A stretch of 64,000 nt of DNA from Candidatus Melainabacteria bacterium (lineage in GTDB: Bacteria; Cyanobacteriota; Vampirovibrionia; Obscuribacterales; Obscuribacteraceae), in NCBI GenBank assembly GCA_003242885.1, contig QKMZ01000005.1, positions 186,001 to 250,000 on the forward strand, given 5' to 3'. Position numbers and translations under genes: made by a program. Shown here piece after piece: positions 53,924 through 63,405 of the stretch (positions are counted from its first letter, which is position 1; each line of letters begins with the position of its first letter). Under the pieces are notes generated by a model that had not been told where the DNA came from, made no database searches, and was given only the letters and a program-made list of their open reading frames with translations.

Positions 53924-54766
53924 ATGCCGTATCAAGCCGAAATTAGTCGTTCTAACCCGTCTTGTTTTCTCTTTTTGGTCGATCAGTCGTCGTCCATGAA
54001 AGACCAATTCGCCGGCGGTTCAAATGGCGGCACAAAGGCGCAGGGGGTCGCAGATGCCGTCAACAGCCTGCTGCAAAACCTGGTTTCGAAGTGTACAAAG
54101 TCCGATGGAATCAGAGACTACTACAATGTGGGCGTGATCGGGTATGGCGGAGGCGGTGTGGCGCCTGCCTTTGGTGGTCCGCTCGCGAGAAAAGAACTTG
54201 TGCCGATCAGCCTGGTCGGCAACAATCCGGTTCGGGTAGAGCAGCGCACGCGTCAGGTGAGTGACGGGCGCGGCGGCGTTGTCGATAAGAAATACATTGC
54301 CCCTATCTGGTTCGAGCCGACTTGCGGCGGCGGAACCCCCATGTGCGCGGCGCTAGCAAAAGCCGGAGCGGTTTTGAAACCATTCATCGCCCAATATCCA
54401 TACTGTTTCCCGCCCATCGTCATCAACATTTCCGACGGCGAGTCGTCGGACGGCAGTCCAGACAACGCAGCGAAAGAACTCACATCAATGAAAAGTAGCG
54501 ACGGCAACGTCATGCTCTTCAATCTCCACGTTTCTTCCTATGGCAATAAAGCCGTCGAATATCCGGATCGCGACGACATGCTGGAAGATGAGTACGCCAA
54601 AGACCTGTTCAGAATTTCCAGCCCGCTAACGAGCTACATGCGGAAAGTTCTTTCAGACGAAGGCTATGCGATCACCGAGAAGTCGCGAGGATTCGCTTTC
54701 AATGCCGACTTCGTGACATTGATCAAGTTTCTCGACATCGGCACGCGCCCGAGCAATCTGCGTTAG
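53924..54766 (+). CDS. VWA-domain protein (TerY-like)
   Basis: A 280-residue cytoplasmic protein consisting of one von Willebrand factor A domain. The metal-site motif DxSxS is intact (LFLVDQSSSM, D20-S22-S24), with the distal Thr in TCGGGTPMCAAL and the Asp of INISDGESSDG. Such domains bind protein partners through a divalent cation. The start at 53924 has AAAGGA 7 nt upstream. It is divergent from the tandem-kinase gene, and together they resemble the VWA-kinase(-PP2C) triads known near tellurite-resistance genes. No other ter genes are nearby. Confidence 0.88.
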   Translation: MPYQAEISRSNPSCFLFLVDQSSSMKDQFAGGSNGGTKAQGVADAVNSLLQNLVSKCTKSDGIRDYYNVGVIGYGGGGVAPAFGGPLARKELVPISLVGNNPVRVEQRTRQVSDGRGGVVDKKYIAPIWFEPTCGGGTPMCAALAKAGAVLKPFIAQYPYCFPPIVINISDGESSDGSPDNAAKELTSMKSSDGNVMLFNLHVSSYGNKAVEYPDRDDMLEDEYAKDLFRISSPLTSYMRKVLSDEGYAITEKSRGFAFNADFVTLIKFLDIGTRPSNLR

Positions 54767-54792
54767 GGCTTGCGCTTTAGCTTCACGATTTT

Positions 54793-56508
54793 CTATGCGT
54801 ATCTTGTATCGCGCCTATTGTTGTTGCCGACGAACTTGAAGTGAACGAGGTCGTTGGCTATAGGTCCACGTCCGTCACCATGAACGAATCCATACTTCTG
54901 CAAGAACGGCTTGGCCTGCGCGTAGTTTTGAACGTCGATCGCGTCGCCGTGTTCGTGGTTGGATGTGCCGGGACGCGCAACTGTCCTGGAAATGCCGCGC
55001 GTGCCTCTATTGGCGTACAGATATTGTTGTTCTTCGAATGTTCTTCCGGCAGAGTTGATTTTGATCTCTACACCGTGAGCACGAGCGTCTGCCTGTGCTG
55101 CTTTGAAGGCTTGACCGGCGTCACCCGAGAGCCATTTCCCATCGCCGATGCTGACCTTGCCGTCCGGCGTCCACTTCATCGTGTCGTTTTCGTGGGTTGA
55201 CTCTTGTCTTACTTTGGCGATGTCGTACAACTTTTGACCGGCCTCCACCAACTGTTTGCCGGTAGGTGAAGTGAGATCTTCTTGCGTCAGCTCACCTGCA
55301 GTCTTGCCGCTCATCATGCCGGCTGCGATTGCTCCCGGATTGTCGCCAACGCGGTCTTTGAACTGATTGACCATGTCTGTGGCCATAGACTCCTGCATTT
55401 CTTTCGGCAGAAGTTTCATATCTTCGGCACCAGGCGCTTCGCCTTTACCCATCTTGTCGGCCATTGCTTGCAGCTTCTTCAGCGACTCTGCATTGAAGCC
55501 CTTAGGCAATTTACCTTGCTTGATCAATTCTTCGATTTTGGCAGGATCGGGCGGATCGCCCAGATCTAGCCCAGCCAGCCAATTGCTTATTTGTCTGCCG
55601 CTAAAACCATAACGACCGGCGCGATAATCACCTTGGGGGCTCTTGCGCACTGTTTCATACGGCTTGGCGTGGTCTGCGTTGAACAAACCGGCGACAGCTT
55701 CTTTGACTGCGGCTTGTTGGTCGCTTTCATTCGCCTGACGTGGCACGCTGCGTTCTGGATAATAGTCGTTGGTATTGCGCACCGGCATTTCACCGCCGTT
55801 GCTTCCGCGGAATCTATTCATGTTGCCGACGTTTTGTTGCGTCTCTGGTGACATGCCGGAATTCTCTTGCGGCTGGCGCATGCCCTGGCTTTGGCGCGCT
55901 TCAGGCGAAACGACTGCGGCGCTGTCGTTGAGCTCTACGCCGTTTTTCGCAAGCTCAGGATTTTGGCTCTTCAATCGTTGAGACAGGTAAGTCACCAATT
56001 GGTCAGCGGCTTGCTTCTGCTCTTCAGTCGGGTAAAGCTGACCTTCCGATCGTTCAATCTGAACCTTAATGTCCTTTGTATTTAGTGTCTCAGGGTCACC
56101 ATGCATTTCGATTGTGCCATCTTTCTTCACTACAAAGTTGGCTTTTTCCGGCGGCTGCTGAGCAACGTCTTGCATGGCGACGGAAATTTTGGGTGGAGTT
56201 TTGTCCGTGATATCCGGCATTTCTAAAGATGCTTCTGCCGAACTTGCCGATCTATCTACAATTTTTCCTGCTTTGACTTGCTCTCTTGGTGACTTCTTCG
56301 GGTCCAGTGTGGAGACATTCTCGGCGCTGGGACCAGTACCGTTATTGTTGTCGCCAACAGTGCTGACGTCTCTAGATGGACCGGAAAGTTGAGTGGCGAT
56401 GGACGCATGCAACTTTTCAGTCGGCTGGCGATGATGCTCATGACCGTGGTCGTCACCACCATCATTATTTACTGGAGCTACAATTTCTTTGCCGCGAGTC
56501 ATAGTCAC
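54793..56508 (-). CDS. M15-family (VanY-like) peptidase with long disordered N-terminus
   Basis: A 571-residue protein. The C-terminal 120 residues form a D-Ala-D-Ala carboxypeptidase-type M15 domain: INSAGRTFEEQQYLY, SNHEHGDAIDV (S516-x-H518…D525) and LVHFKF (H556) supply the zinc ligands. It probably trims peptidoglycan stems. The first 250 residues are polar and disordered and carry a His-rich segment (DDGHGHEHH near residue 20). The middle (270-430) is helical with GKLPKGFNAESLKKLQ and similar. There is no signal peptide, as in the LysM proteins at 24-32 kb. The start ATG at 56508 lacks a strong ribosome-binding site. It is convergent with the VWA gene. Confidence 0.85.
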   Translation of the reverse strand: MTMTRGKEIVAPVNNDGGDDHGHEHHRQPTEKLHASIATQLSGPSRDVSTVGDNNNGTGPSAENVSTLDPKKSPREQVKAGKIVDRSASSAEASLEMPDITDKTPPKISVAMQDVAQQPPEKANFVVKKDGTIEMHGDPETLNTKDIKVQIERSEGQLYPTEEQKQAADQLVTYLSQRLKSQNPELAKNGVELNDSAAVVSPEARQSQGMRQPQENSGMSPETQQNVGNMNRFRGSNGGEMPVRNTNDYYPERSVPRQANESDQQAAVKEAVAGLFNADHAKPYETVRKSPQGDYRAGRYGFSGRQISNWLAGLDLGDPPDPAKIEELIKQGKLPKGFNAESLKKLQAMADKMGKGEAPGAEDMKLLPKEMQESMATDMVNQFKDRVGDNPGAIAAGMMSGKTAGELTQEDLTSPTGKQLVEAGQKLYDIAKVRQESTHENDTMKWTPDGKVSIGDGKWLSGDAGQAFKAAQADARAHGVEIKINSAGRTFEEQQYLYANRGTRGISRTVARPGTSNHEHGDAIDVQNYAQAKPFLQKYGFVHGDGRGPIANDLVHFKFVGNNNRRDTRYA

Positions 56509-56807
56509 CGTTTTAGTAGTAATGCCGATTGTCTACCAGCGCAGTCGCGTACTGATGCAGGCGTTTTGCCTCGACTTGGTGCTGGATTGAAAGGGAATTA
56601 GCAACCGTGAGCTCGGCACTACACAACTTGCTCCCCTTATCTTATGCGCGCCCTCTGGGGCTGGCAAGCGCGGTTTCGTATTTACACCATGCTTGAAAGG
56701 TAGTTTTAACCTAATCAAACGCTGATGACCAATCCAGAGAGGCTTGCAACCCTTTCGATGGACTCAACTCTAGTTGTTATTTGGGAAGTTTTGCGGAAGC
56801 CAAACGG
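56509..56807. other. Intergenic stretch, no feature found
   Basis: About 300 bases. No hairpin terminator, tRNA or convincing small frame was seen. It must contain the promoter of the M15 gene, but the TTAAC-repeat layout is not present. Confidence 0.4.
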
Positions 56808-57674
56808 CTATTGAGCCGGCGCACTAGCCTGGGCGGGCGCCTCTTGGAGCCCTTTCAACTTTTCCTCAATCGCTGCGGCTTCGTCCATTTTGCATGCCTT
56901 CTTCAGCACGTCTGCGTATTCTCCGAGCAGCTTCACTGTTTTCGGCGCACTGCCCCGCCCCTGGCTCTCTTCGAAGTCTATGCGCTGTTTGAGAATGTAT
57001 TGTGCTTCCTCATAGTTGCCGCCTTTAATGTTCAAGGCTAGAATTTTCTTGCTGTAGTCCTGCGCATCCGGATCGTCAGGTCCATACTTCCTTTCCGCGA
57101 TCGCCAGCAGTTTTTTGTAGTAGTAAATTGCGTCCTGATACTTATTGGTCTTCTCGTAGCATTCCGCCAAATTGAGCTCGCACTCTTTAACTTCGTATGC
57201 GTCCGGACCGATGCCCTGGCTGGCCATTGAAAGTGCCTGCCTGTAATACTTCTCAGCCTCGTCCCATTTGTTGCGCTTGCGCAAAACCTGACCTAAAAGT
57301 TTGACGCCGGCCACATATTCCTTCGCTTCCCTGACCTTGCCCAGTTTGTCTCGGCACTCAATCGATTTCTTCAAATACGACTCGGCGAATTCCATGTCGT
57401 TTTTGTAAAACGCCTTCTGCCCGGCTTCGAAATAAGCGTTCGCCTGATAAACCAAATTCGGCATGTTGGGAATGGGCTTATGGTTGGCATCGTACTCCAG
57501 TGCCGGTGGAGTGTAATACATGAGGTTTTCACCCATTGATGCGTCGCGCGCAGCAGGTGGCTTTATCGGCTTTTTCACAGGTGCGGCGGATGCCGGAGCG
57601 TGCAGCGCCGATAGAGACAGTGAGGCTGAAACCGCCAACAGGCACGGCAACAACGACTTGTTTGAGCGAAACAT
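56808..57674 (-). CDS. Secreted TPR protein
   Basis: A 288-residue protein with a Sec signal (LLPCLLAVSASLSLSALHAPASA, cleavage near residue 30) and five or so TPR units (ANAYFEAGQKAFYKNDMEFAESYL, LGQVLRKRNKWDEAEKYYRQAL, LAECYEKTNKYQDAIYYYKKLL, LALNIKGGNYEEAQYILKQ, YADVLKKACKMDEAAAIEEKL). It should be a periplasmic scaffold or interaction protein. The tail is Ala/Gln/Pro-rich. It is the third TPR protein of the window and follows the acyltransferase gene by 99 nt in the same direction. Confidence 0.88.
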   Translation of the reverse strand: MFRSNKSLLPCLLAVSASLSLSALHAPASAAPVKKPIKPPAARDASMGENLMYYTPPALEYDANHKPIPNMPNLVYQANAYFEAGQKAFYKNDMEFAESYLKKSIECRDKLGKVREAKEYVAGVKLLGQVLRKRNKWDEAEKYYRQALSMASQGIGPDAYEVKECELNLAECYEKTNKYQDAIYYYKKLLAIAERKYGPDDPDAQDYSKKILALNIKGGNYEEAQYILKQRIDFEESQGRGSAPKTVKLLGEYADVLKKACKMDEAAAIEEKLKGLQEAPAQASAPAQ

Positions 57675-57773
57675 TAAAGCACCTCCGTCTCAGACCTTCC
57701 AAGACAATGCCCGGCTATTCCAATGGAAACATTCCCCGCTGCGTAGCGAGAGAATCAGGTTTAATCTGCAAGT

Positions 57774-60700
57774 TTAAGCTGCGTCTTGCGTAGATTTCTT
57801 CTCGCCAAGCTTTGCTTTCTCGTCTGGGGCATTCGCCGTTGCGTCTTCAGATTCTGAACTCTCGTCTAAAGTCGCCAATTCCTCATCTAGCTTTTTCTTT
57901 TCGGCTTCAAGCCTAGTTTGCTCTTTCTCAATTTCAGCGCGTTTTTTTGCTTCTTCAAACAGTTCTTTTGAAGACTTCGACTGCGATCTATCGCCTTTCG
58001 CTTTTTTCTCAAGCTCGAGGACCCGGTCACGCAGTGCGTTAACCAGGCGCTCTTGAGGCGTATTACCAACACCTTCTTTGATAAGTTGCGACGGCTGCAC
58101 CGGTTTGCCATACCAAACTCGGATTTTTACCGGAGTTGGAAAATATGCTCCCGGACCCAACGCTTCGCGCGTGCCATCGAGATATACAGGCACGAGGGGT
58201 ATGGTTTTATCTTTCATCAGTATCCCGATACCCTGTTTGAATGGCAGCAAATTGCCGTCTAGTGTACGCTTCGCTTCGGGAAACCAAACCAAACTTCGTC
58301 CTTGCTTCAGAACGGCAGCACCTAATGCAAGACTCGTGAGCATCGACTTTTCTGCGTCAATTGGAATGACTTGCGCGAGGCGGCTCAGGTACGAGAAAAC
58401 CGGATTACCGAAGGCAATGCCTACCCACCCGGCCCACTGGGTATTACGCATTCGCTCTTCCGGCATCGATGCCGTCAATGCGAACGCGTCCATAAAGCTC
58501 GCATGATTTGGGATGAAGACGACCTGCTCATCAGGGACATTCTCGTAGCCGATGGTCTCCAGCTTGAAAGGCTTCATCAAAAACATCACCAACGCAAGAT
58601 ATGCTTTGGCCTGCGCTTCTTGATTCTTCGTGAGCGGTTCGATGAAGACTCTGCTTTTCTCATCAAGGAAACGCTCAGGGTGTTTGATTGGGGAATCCGC
58701 GGTGTTGCCTTGTTGAGAACTGCTTTGCACTTCCTTCAGCAAATCGCGCACTGTGTTGACGCGAGCGAGCGCCTCTTGGTCAATTTCTACGCCCGAACTC
58801 TCAACCATTTCCAAGGTGAGATTCATCCATTCCAGAGAGTCGATGTTGAGTTCCAGCTCTGGGCTGGTCTCTAGAGTCAAATCGTGATCTGGAAAGCGTT
58901 TTTTTAACCATTCCCAAACCGCGCCGGCAGCCGGATCATTGATGAGGGCACGATCTTCGGGGGTGAGATCTGATTCGGAAATAGCGCCTCTTCTTTTGCC
59001 CGCTTTTTCCTCTGCTTTCGCTTTGTCGTATTTTTCTTCCAATTCGTGGCGCTTCAGTTTTCCCAAATTGGTACGCGGCAAAGGTTCTCTGGTGATCGCA
59101 AAGTCTGTAATGTGCAGGTATGACGCCATTCCCGAGGCGGCCGATTTCAGTGCATCGGAGACGGATTCTTTCGTGCCCCGTTCGCCAGCCGACTTCAATT
59201 CAGGCACTACCAATGCCACCAGCTTGTTGTCCTTCTTAAGCAAGCCAACTTCGCGAATTGCCTCTTGTTTTGCCAGTTTTTCTTCAACATCGTCCGGCTG
59301 AAATTTTTTTCCGCCTTCCATAACCATCGTTGAAGATGCGCGACCGGTGATATGCAAGTTGCCGTTTTTGATAAAACCTAGATCGCCGGTGCGGAACCAG
59401 CCATCCTCTGTGAATGCCTCTTTTGTCTTTTCCTTCAGATTCAGATAACCGCTGAAAACATTCGGCCCGCGCGCAACCACTTCACCTTCATTTTCATTGT
59501 GCTCGGGCTCTTTGAGAGGAGCCTTTTCTTCCTTGTCTGGTGGTTCTTTAACGGGCTTTTGCTGCTCGCCAGCAGGCGGCTCCTTTATTTTTTCAGCATC
59601 ATCGATTTTTTCGTCGTCTTCTTGCCGAATCGGAATGATTTTCAGCTCAACATTTGGAATAGGTTTTCCTGTGCTCTCGATATCAGGATCTTCAGGCATG
59701 CGCATTGACAGCAGGGGAGACGTTTCTGTCAATCCGTATCCGATTGCGATGTCCCATCCTAGTGCTTTGAACTTACGAGTAAGCGCGGGGTCAAGCGGCG
59801 CACCACCAGAAGTGAACACACGCAGCGATGGACCGAGCTTTTCGCGAACACCTTTGAAGAGCAGCTTTCCGATACGGATTCCGCAGCGGTCTCCAGTCTG
59901 TGCGATTGCCATCATGGTGTCGAATAGTTTGCCGGTCACTTTGCTCGCATGCGCTTTTTTATCCATTGCCTCGAAAAGCGATCGCAAGATTCGGGGAACA
60001 GAAACGAGTATTGTTGCTCGCCCTTCATTGATGGCGCGCATCAATTCTGGTCCCGTGAGCGACTGAGGCATAATAATCGGTAAGCCCAGTTTGAGAGGAC
60101 CGAGCAGTCCAATGTTTAGTGGATAAACATGAAAGAGCGGCAGCGGAAGCAAGATACGGTCGGTCGGCCCAATAAATGTCATTTGTGCGAAAGCCGCGTC
60201 CAGCTGTGATCGTATATTCTTGTGGGTAAGTGGAACACCTTTGGGCATACCGGTTGTGCCGGATGTGTAGAAGAGAATAGCCGGGTCATCCTCTGGAACT
60301 TCTTGTGTTTCCAGCAAATCTTCAAAATCGTGGCGTTTGCATTCTAATTTCGTCCAGCTGTCTGCGCCCTGTTCTTTGTCAATTCGATATAACCTCAAGA
60401 TGCCTTTGCGCAGAGGTTGAGCGTGCGGTAATTCAGTTTTTATGTTAGCTTCTTCCAGCTTCTTGACGCCGTTTTCATCGGTGATGATCAACGCCGCTTT
60501 GCTGTCTTTTACAATGTGCTCCAGCACTTCTGCCGATTGTTGTGGATCTACCGGCACTACAACCAATCCACTGTAAACCGCTGCCAGTGCGCACATGACC
60601 CACGCAGGCGAGTTTGCTGCGAGGACAATTACTGTGTTTCCATTCTTGATTCCCAGACGTTCAAAACCTGCAGCAATCCTTCGAATACGCTCTGCAAGCG

Positions 60701-60860
60701 CCGTGTACGTAATGGAAATAGAGCCTGTTCGCGTAAACTGAATTAACGCCGGGTGAGTGTCATATTTGTCGAAATCATCAATTAGTGAGCGCAGAGTTGG
60801 AACAGGACCTGTTCGACGCTCCAGCTCGATCTTTTCGCCCGCTGCAATTTGACCATCCAT
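57774..60860 (-). CDS. aas: Acyl-ACP synthetase / acyl-carrier / acyltransferase fusion (Aas-like)
   Basis: A 1,028-residue three-domain protein. The N-terminal AMP-forming synthetase (1 to about 630) has the P-loop LFYTSGTTGMPKGVPLTH, GYGLTETSPL and DGWFRTGDLGF. A carrier-like domain (about 655-740) has the phosphopantetheine-site NIDSLEWM. A PlsC-type acyltransferase (about 760-960) has NHASFMD (NHx4D) and FPEAKRT. A Lys/Glu coiled tail closes it. It likely activates free fatty acids and puts them back on lysophospholipids or ACP. Unlike E. coli Aas, the acyltransferase is last and a charged Pro/Glu/Lys insert (about residues 410-455) interrupts the synthetase. It follows the patatin gene by 13 nt, so phospholipid cleavage and re-acylation are coupled. 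Confidence 0.92.
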   Translation of the reverse strand: MDGQIAAGEKIELERRTGPVPTLRSLIDDFDKYDTHPALIQFTRTGSISITYTALAERIRRIAAGFERLGIKNGNTVIVLAANSPAWVMCALAAVYSGLVVVPVDPQQSAEVLEHIVKDSKAALIITDENGVKKLEEANIKTELPHAQPLRKGILRLYRIDKEQGADSWTKLECKRHDFEDLLETQEVPEDDPAILFYTSGTTGMPKGVPLTHKNIRSQLDAAFAQMTFIGPTDRILLPLPLFHVYPLNIGLLGPLKLGLPIIMPQSLTGPELMRAINEGRATILVSVPRILRSLFEAMDKKAHASKVTGKLFDTMMAIAQTGDRCGIRIGKLLFKGVREKLGPSLRVFTSGGAPLDPALTRKFKALGWDIAIGYGLTETSPLLSMRMPEDPDIESTGKPIPNVELKIIPIRQEDDEKIDDAEKIKEPPAGEQQKPVKEPPDKEEKAPLKEPEHNENEGEVVARGPNVFSGYLNLKEKTKEAFTEDGWFRTGDLGFIKNGNLHITGRASSTMVMEGGKKFQPDDVEEKLAKQEAIREVGLLKKDNKLVALVVPELKSAGERGTKESVSDALKSAASGMASYLHITDFAITREPLPRTNLGKLKRHELEEKYDKAKAEEKAGKRRGAISESDLTPEDRALINDPAAGAVWEWLKKRFPDHDLTLETSPELELNIDSLEWMNLTLEMVESSGVEIDQEALARVNTVRDLLKEVQSSSQQGNTADSPIKHPERFLDEKSRVFIEPLTKNQEAQAKAYLALVMFLMKPFKLETIGYENVPDEQVVFIPNHASFMDAFALTASMPEERMRNTQWAGWVGIAFGNPVFSYLSRLAQVIPIDAEKSMLTSLALGAAVLKQGRSLVWFPEAKRTLDGNLLPFKQGIGILMKDKTIPLVPVYLDGTREALGPGAYFPTPVKIRVWYGKPVQPSQLIKEGVGNTPQERLVNALRDRVLELEKKAKGDRSQSKSSKELFEEAKKRAEIEKEQTRLEAEKKKLDEELATLDESSESEDATANAPDEKAKLGEKKSTQDAA

Positions 60861-60873
60861 AATCTACCTCGAT

Positions 60874-61965
60874 CTATCTGACTTCGGCTTCTTCTTTGGT
60901 AGCTGTTTGCTTTGTCTGCCGCTGCTCGAGAGCAACAAGTTCTGCTCTAATCTGGGGCAAGACCTGTTTTGTTGCGCTATAGCCCGCTGCAATCGCCTTG
61001 CGGATTATGTCTTCATCCTTGGTCAGCGGTGGCACGAAGTCTACGTCTGGAAAGATGAGGACGTCTGATGCTTCTGCCTTGGGATGATCCGCTGCCGCCA
61101 TCATGATGTCGGCGACGCGCAGTATGACCGAACGCATTGACTTAAAAGTTTTGTTGTCGACGGGTTTAATGGCCTTGTCGCAGAGGACGGATACAGTCAA
61201 ATCAGCACCGAGCTTTTGGGCGATGTTGTTGGGCAAGTTTGCTCGCAACCCTCCGTCCACATAAAGCTTTCCATCAATTTCGACTGGGCGAAAAACTGTC
61301 GGCACAGTATTGCTGGCAAGAACGGAAAGTGGCAAATCGCCCTCGGAGAGAACGCATGTTTGCCCATCAGTTATGTTTGTAACTACAGCGGCGAACGGCT
61401 TCTTCAGTGACTTGAAGTCTTCAGGTAATTCTTTGCGCAGAAGTTTTAAATACCCTTTTCCAGTAGACATGCCTGCGAATGGTTTTCCTAGAATGAGGTG
61501 TTTTACGGGCGCAAGAGGTTTTAAAATCTTTCGCACAATCACACCTTTCAGCATTGCGTCTTGAACTGTTTCATCGACAAAAAGTTTCTCAATCTCATTA
61601 GGTTTCATGCCTGCGCAGTACAAAGCGCCGATTGTTGAGCCGAGACTTGTGCCGACAATGCCGTCTATCTCAATGCCGTTGTCTTCCAAACATTTGAGAA
61701 CGCCTATCTCTGCGACCGATTTGAATGCTCCGCCCCCTAGCGCCAACACTAGTCGAGGACGGTGCTGTGGGCTCTTCTCTTCGAAGGTTTCTTTTGCTGC
61801 AGGGCTGACTTCAGTAGGGGGAACCAGCACATCAGGGTCGCGATTGGCTGCGATTTGCAACGGGTTGAAGTTTGCAGACTTCATTTGCGCTGCGTCTGAA
61901 GCGGGTGCGGGTCCGGTCGATACAGTGACCGCTAATAAGAGTAATAGACCAATTAACTTATTCAT
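60874..61965 (-). CDS. Exported patatin-like phospholipase
   Basis: A 363-residue lipid acyl hydrolase. A signal peptide or lipoprotein-like leader (LIGLLLLLAVTVSTGPAPAS) is followed by the patatin domain: oxyanion loop ALGGGAFKS, nucleophile motif GTSLG (S107) and the catalytic Asp in YVDGGL (D237). All catalytic elements are intact. It should release fatty acids from phospholipids at the membrane surface. The Aas-like gene starts 13 nt downstream, which suggests a lipid-remodelling operon. ATG at 61965. Confidence 0.92.
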   Translation of the reverse strand: MNKLIGLLLLLAVTVSTGPAPASDAAQMKSANFNPLQIAANRDPDVLVPPTEVSPAAKETFEEKSPQHRPRLVLALGGGAFKSVAEIGVLKCLEDNGIEIDGIVGTSLGSTIGALYCAGMKPNEIEKLFVDETVQDAMLKGVIVRKILKPLAPVKHLILGKPFAGMSTGKGYLKLLRKELPEDFKSLKKPFAAVVTNITDGQTCVLSEGDLPLSVLASNTVPTVFRPVEIDGKLYVDGGLRANLPNNIAQKLGADLTVSVLCDKAIKPVDNKTFKSMRSVILRVADIMMAAADHPKAEASDVLIFPDVDFVPPLTKDEDIIRKAIAAGYSATKQVLPQIRAELVALEQRQTKQTATKEEAEVR

Positions 61966-62069
61966 CGGATTTGCCCCTGCATTTCTGAAACTCGTGGTCG
62001 CCGACCCGTGGCGACAACGGAGAGACGGGGCACTGTTCGATTAGTTCCGAAAGTTCAGAAACGTTGACA

Positions 62070-62108
62070 GGCCGGAGCGCCGCCATCTTGGCGGTCACTG
62101 CTCCGGCC
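62070..62108. terminator. Nested hairpin after htrA
   Basis: Outer 9-bp stem GGCCGGAGC / GCTCCGGCC and inner 5-bp CCGCC / GGCGG. There is no T-run on either strand, so it may stabilise the 3' end of the htrA transcript rather than terminate it alone. Confidence 0.5.
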
Positions 62109-62110
62109 AT

Positions 62111-63394
62111 CTACTCGTCGTCGCCGCCATTTGGACTCCGCTTCGGATTCTCAGCTGTCGGGTTCTTGGGATCTGAAGGGTAATTACCAATCGTGACCGT
62201 GACGGCTTTCACTGCCTTGTTGCGCAAGATCATAAAGCTCAGAGTCTCGCCGACTCTTCTGGCTCTGACCGCATCTTGCAGTTGCTGAGCGGTCATGATG
62301 TCCTTGCCGTCGATCTTTTGTACGACGTCCATCCGTTCTAGACCGGACTTAGCTGCAGACCCATTGGCATACACCTGCGAGATGAATACACCCGGTGTAC
62401 CGTTCGGCAGTCCAAGCCCTTTGAGGGTGGCTTCGTCTAGCGCGCCAACCATCAGTCCTAAGAAGGGACGTTCGATTTTCTTTTCCGCAATGAGATCGGT
62501 TACAGTCGGTTTTGCAATATCGATTGGAATTGAAAAACCAATGTTCTGTGCTCGTGCGGCGATCGCAGTGTTTACTCCAACAACCTGTCCGGTCATATTA
62601 AGCAGTGGTCCGCCGGAGTTTCCCGGGTTAATCGCTGCGTCTGTTTGAATGAAGTTGATATTGCCGTTGACGTCGGTTACTGTTCGTCCAACCGCCGACA
62701 CGATTCCTAGTGTCACTGAGTGGTCATAACCCATTGGCGAACCGATCGCAATGACGAATTCGCCGGGGCGCAATCCAGTCGACGTGCCCATCTCGGCAGT
62801 GGGCAATCCTTTAGCGTTGACTTTCACAACCGCGAGATCAGAGAAGGTATCGACACCAATGGCGGTGGCTTCCATCTGACGCTTGTCATTGAGGGTGACT
62901 GTGATTTTGCTTGCACCTTTGACGACGTGAGCATTGGTGACAATATATCCGTCTTCGCGCACTATGAAGCCGGTGCCAGTGTTGTGGCGTTCGGGACGTG
63001 GTCCTGCGCCGCCACCGTTTCCGCCGCGCGGCATGCGCTGCCCATTGAAGAAGAAATCAAAGCCCTCAGGCAAATTGCCAAATGGATAGCTCAATCCTTG
63101 CACTGGCTGGTTGACTTCAATGTTGACGATCGCCGGTGCAACGCGCTCGGCGATGTTGGCAATGGTGGTCGATGTAAGCGGTATACCTTGCTGATCATTA
63201 ACGGACTGCGCCAGGGTTTGAGCGAGAAAGCTGCTTGCCTTTGATCTCTTTGTCTGGACAAGTTCGTTATCGCCGGCACCATTTATGGTGGCGGCATGTG
63301 CCTGCTGCCAGGTGCGAGTTGTTTCTTCGACAACCGCTAGCCCGACCAAAACCGACGCCGCAATCAAGAGAGTGAAGCTCAGTGATTTTTTCAT
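62111..63394 (-). CDS. HtrA/DegP-type periplasmic serine protease with one PDZ domain
   Basis: A 427-residue protease. An N-terminal signal anchor (LSFTLLIAASVLVGLAVV), a Gly-rich loop, the trypsin-like domain with H156 (TNAHVV), D186 (TFSDLAVV) and S260 (NPGNSGGPL), and a single PDZ domain (about 315-400, GVFISQVYANGSAAKSGLERMDVV). It degrades or refolds damaged proteins in the periplasm and resembles cyanobacterial HhoA/HhoB/HtrA, which also have one PDZ. The C-terminal tail is Pro/Asn-rich. It is 11 nt downstream of the GuaB3-type gene in the same direction, so it may be cotranscribed. Confidence 0.95.
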   Translation of the reverse strand: MKKSLSFTLLIAASVLVGLAVVEETTRTWQQAHAATINGAGDNELVQTKRSKASSFLAQTLAQSVNDQQGIPLTSTTIANIAERVAPAIVNIEVNQPVQGLSYPFGNLPEGFDFFFNGQRMPRGGNGGGAGPRPERHNTGTGFIVREDGYIVTNAHVVKGASKITVTLNDKRQMEATAIGVDTFSDLAVVKVNAKGLPTAEMGTSTGLRPGEFVIAIGSPMGYDHSVTLGIVSAVGRTVTDVNGNINFIQTDAAINPGNSGGPLLNMTGQVVGVNTAIAARAQNIGFSIPIDIAKPTVTDLIAEKKIERPFLGLMVGALDEATLKGLGLPNGTPGVFISQVYANGSAAKSGLERMDVVQKIDGKDIMTAQQLQDAVRARRVGETLSFMILRNKAVKAVTVTIGNYPSDPKNPTAENPKRSPNGGDDE

Positions 63395-63405
63395 ATGTCC
63401 TCGAA

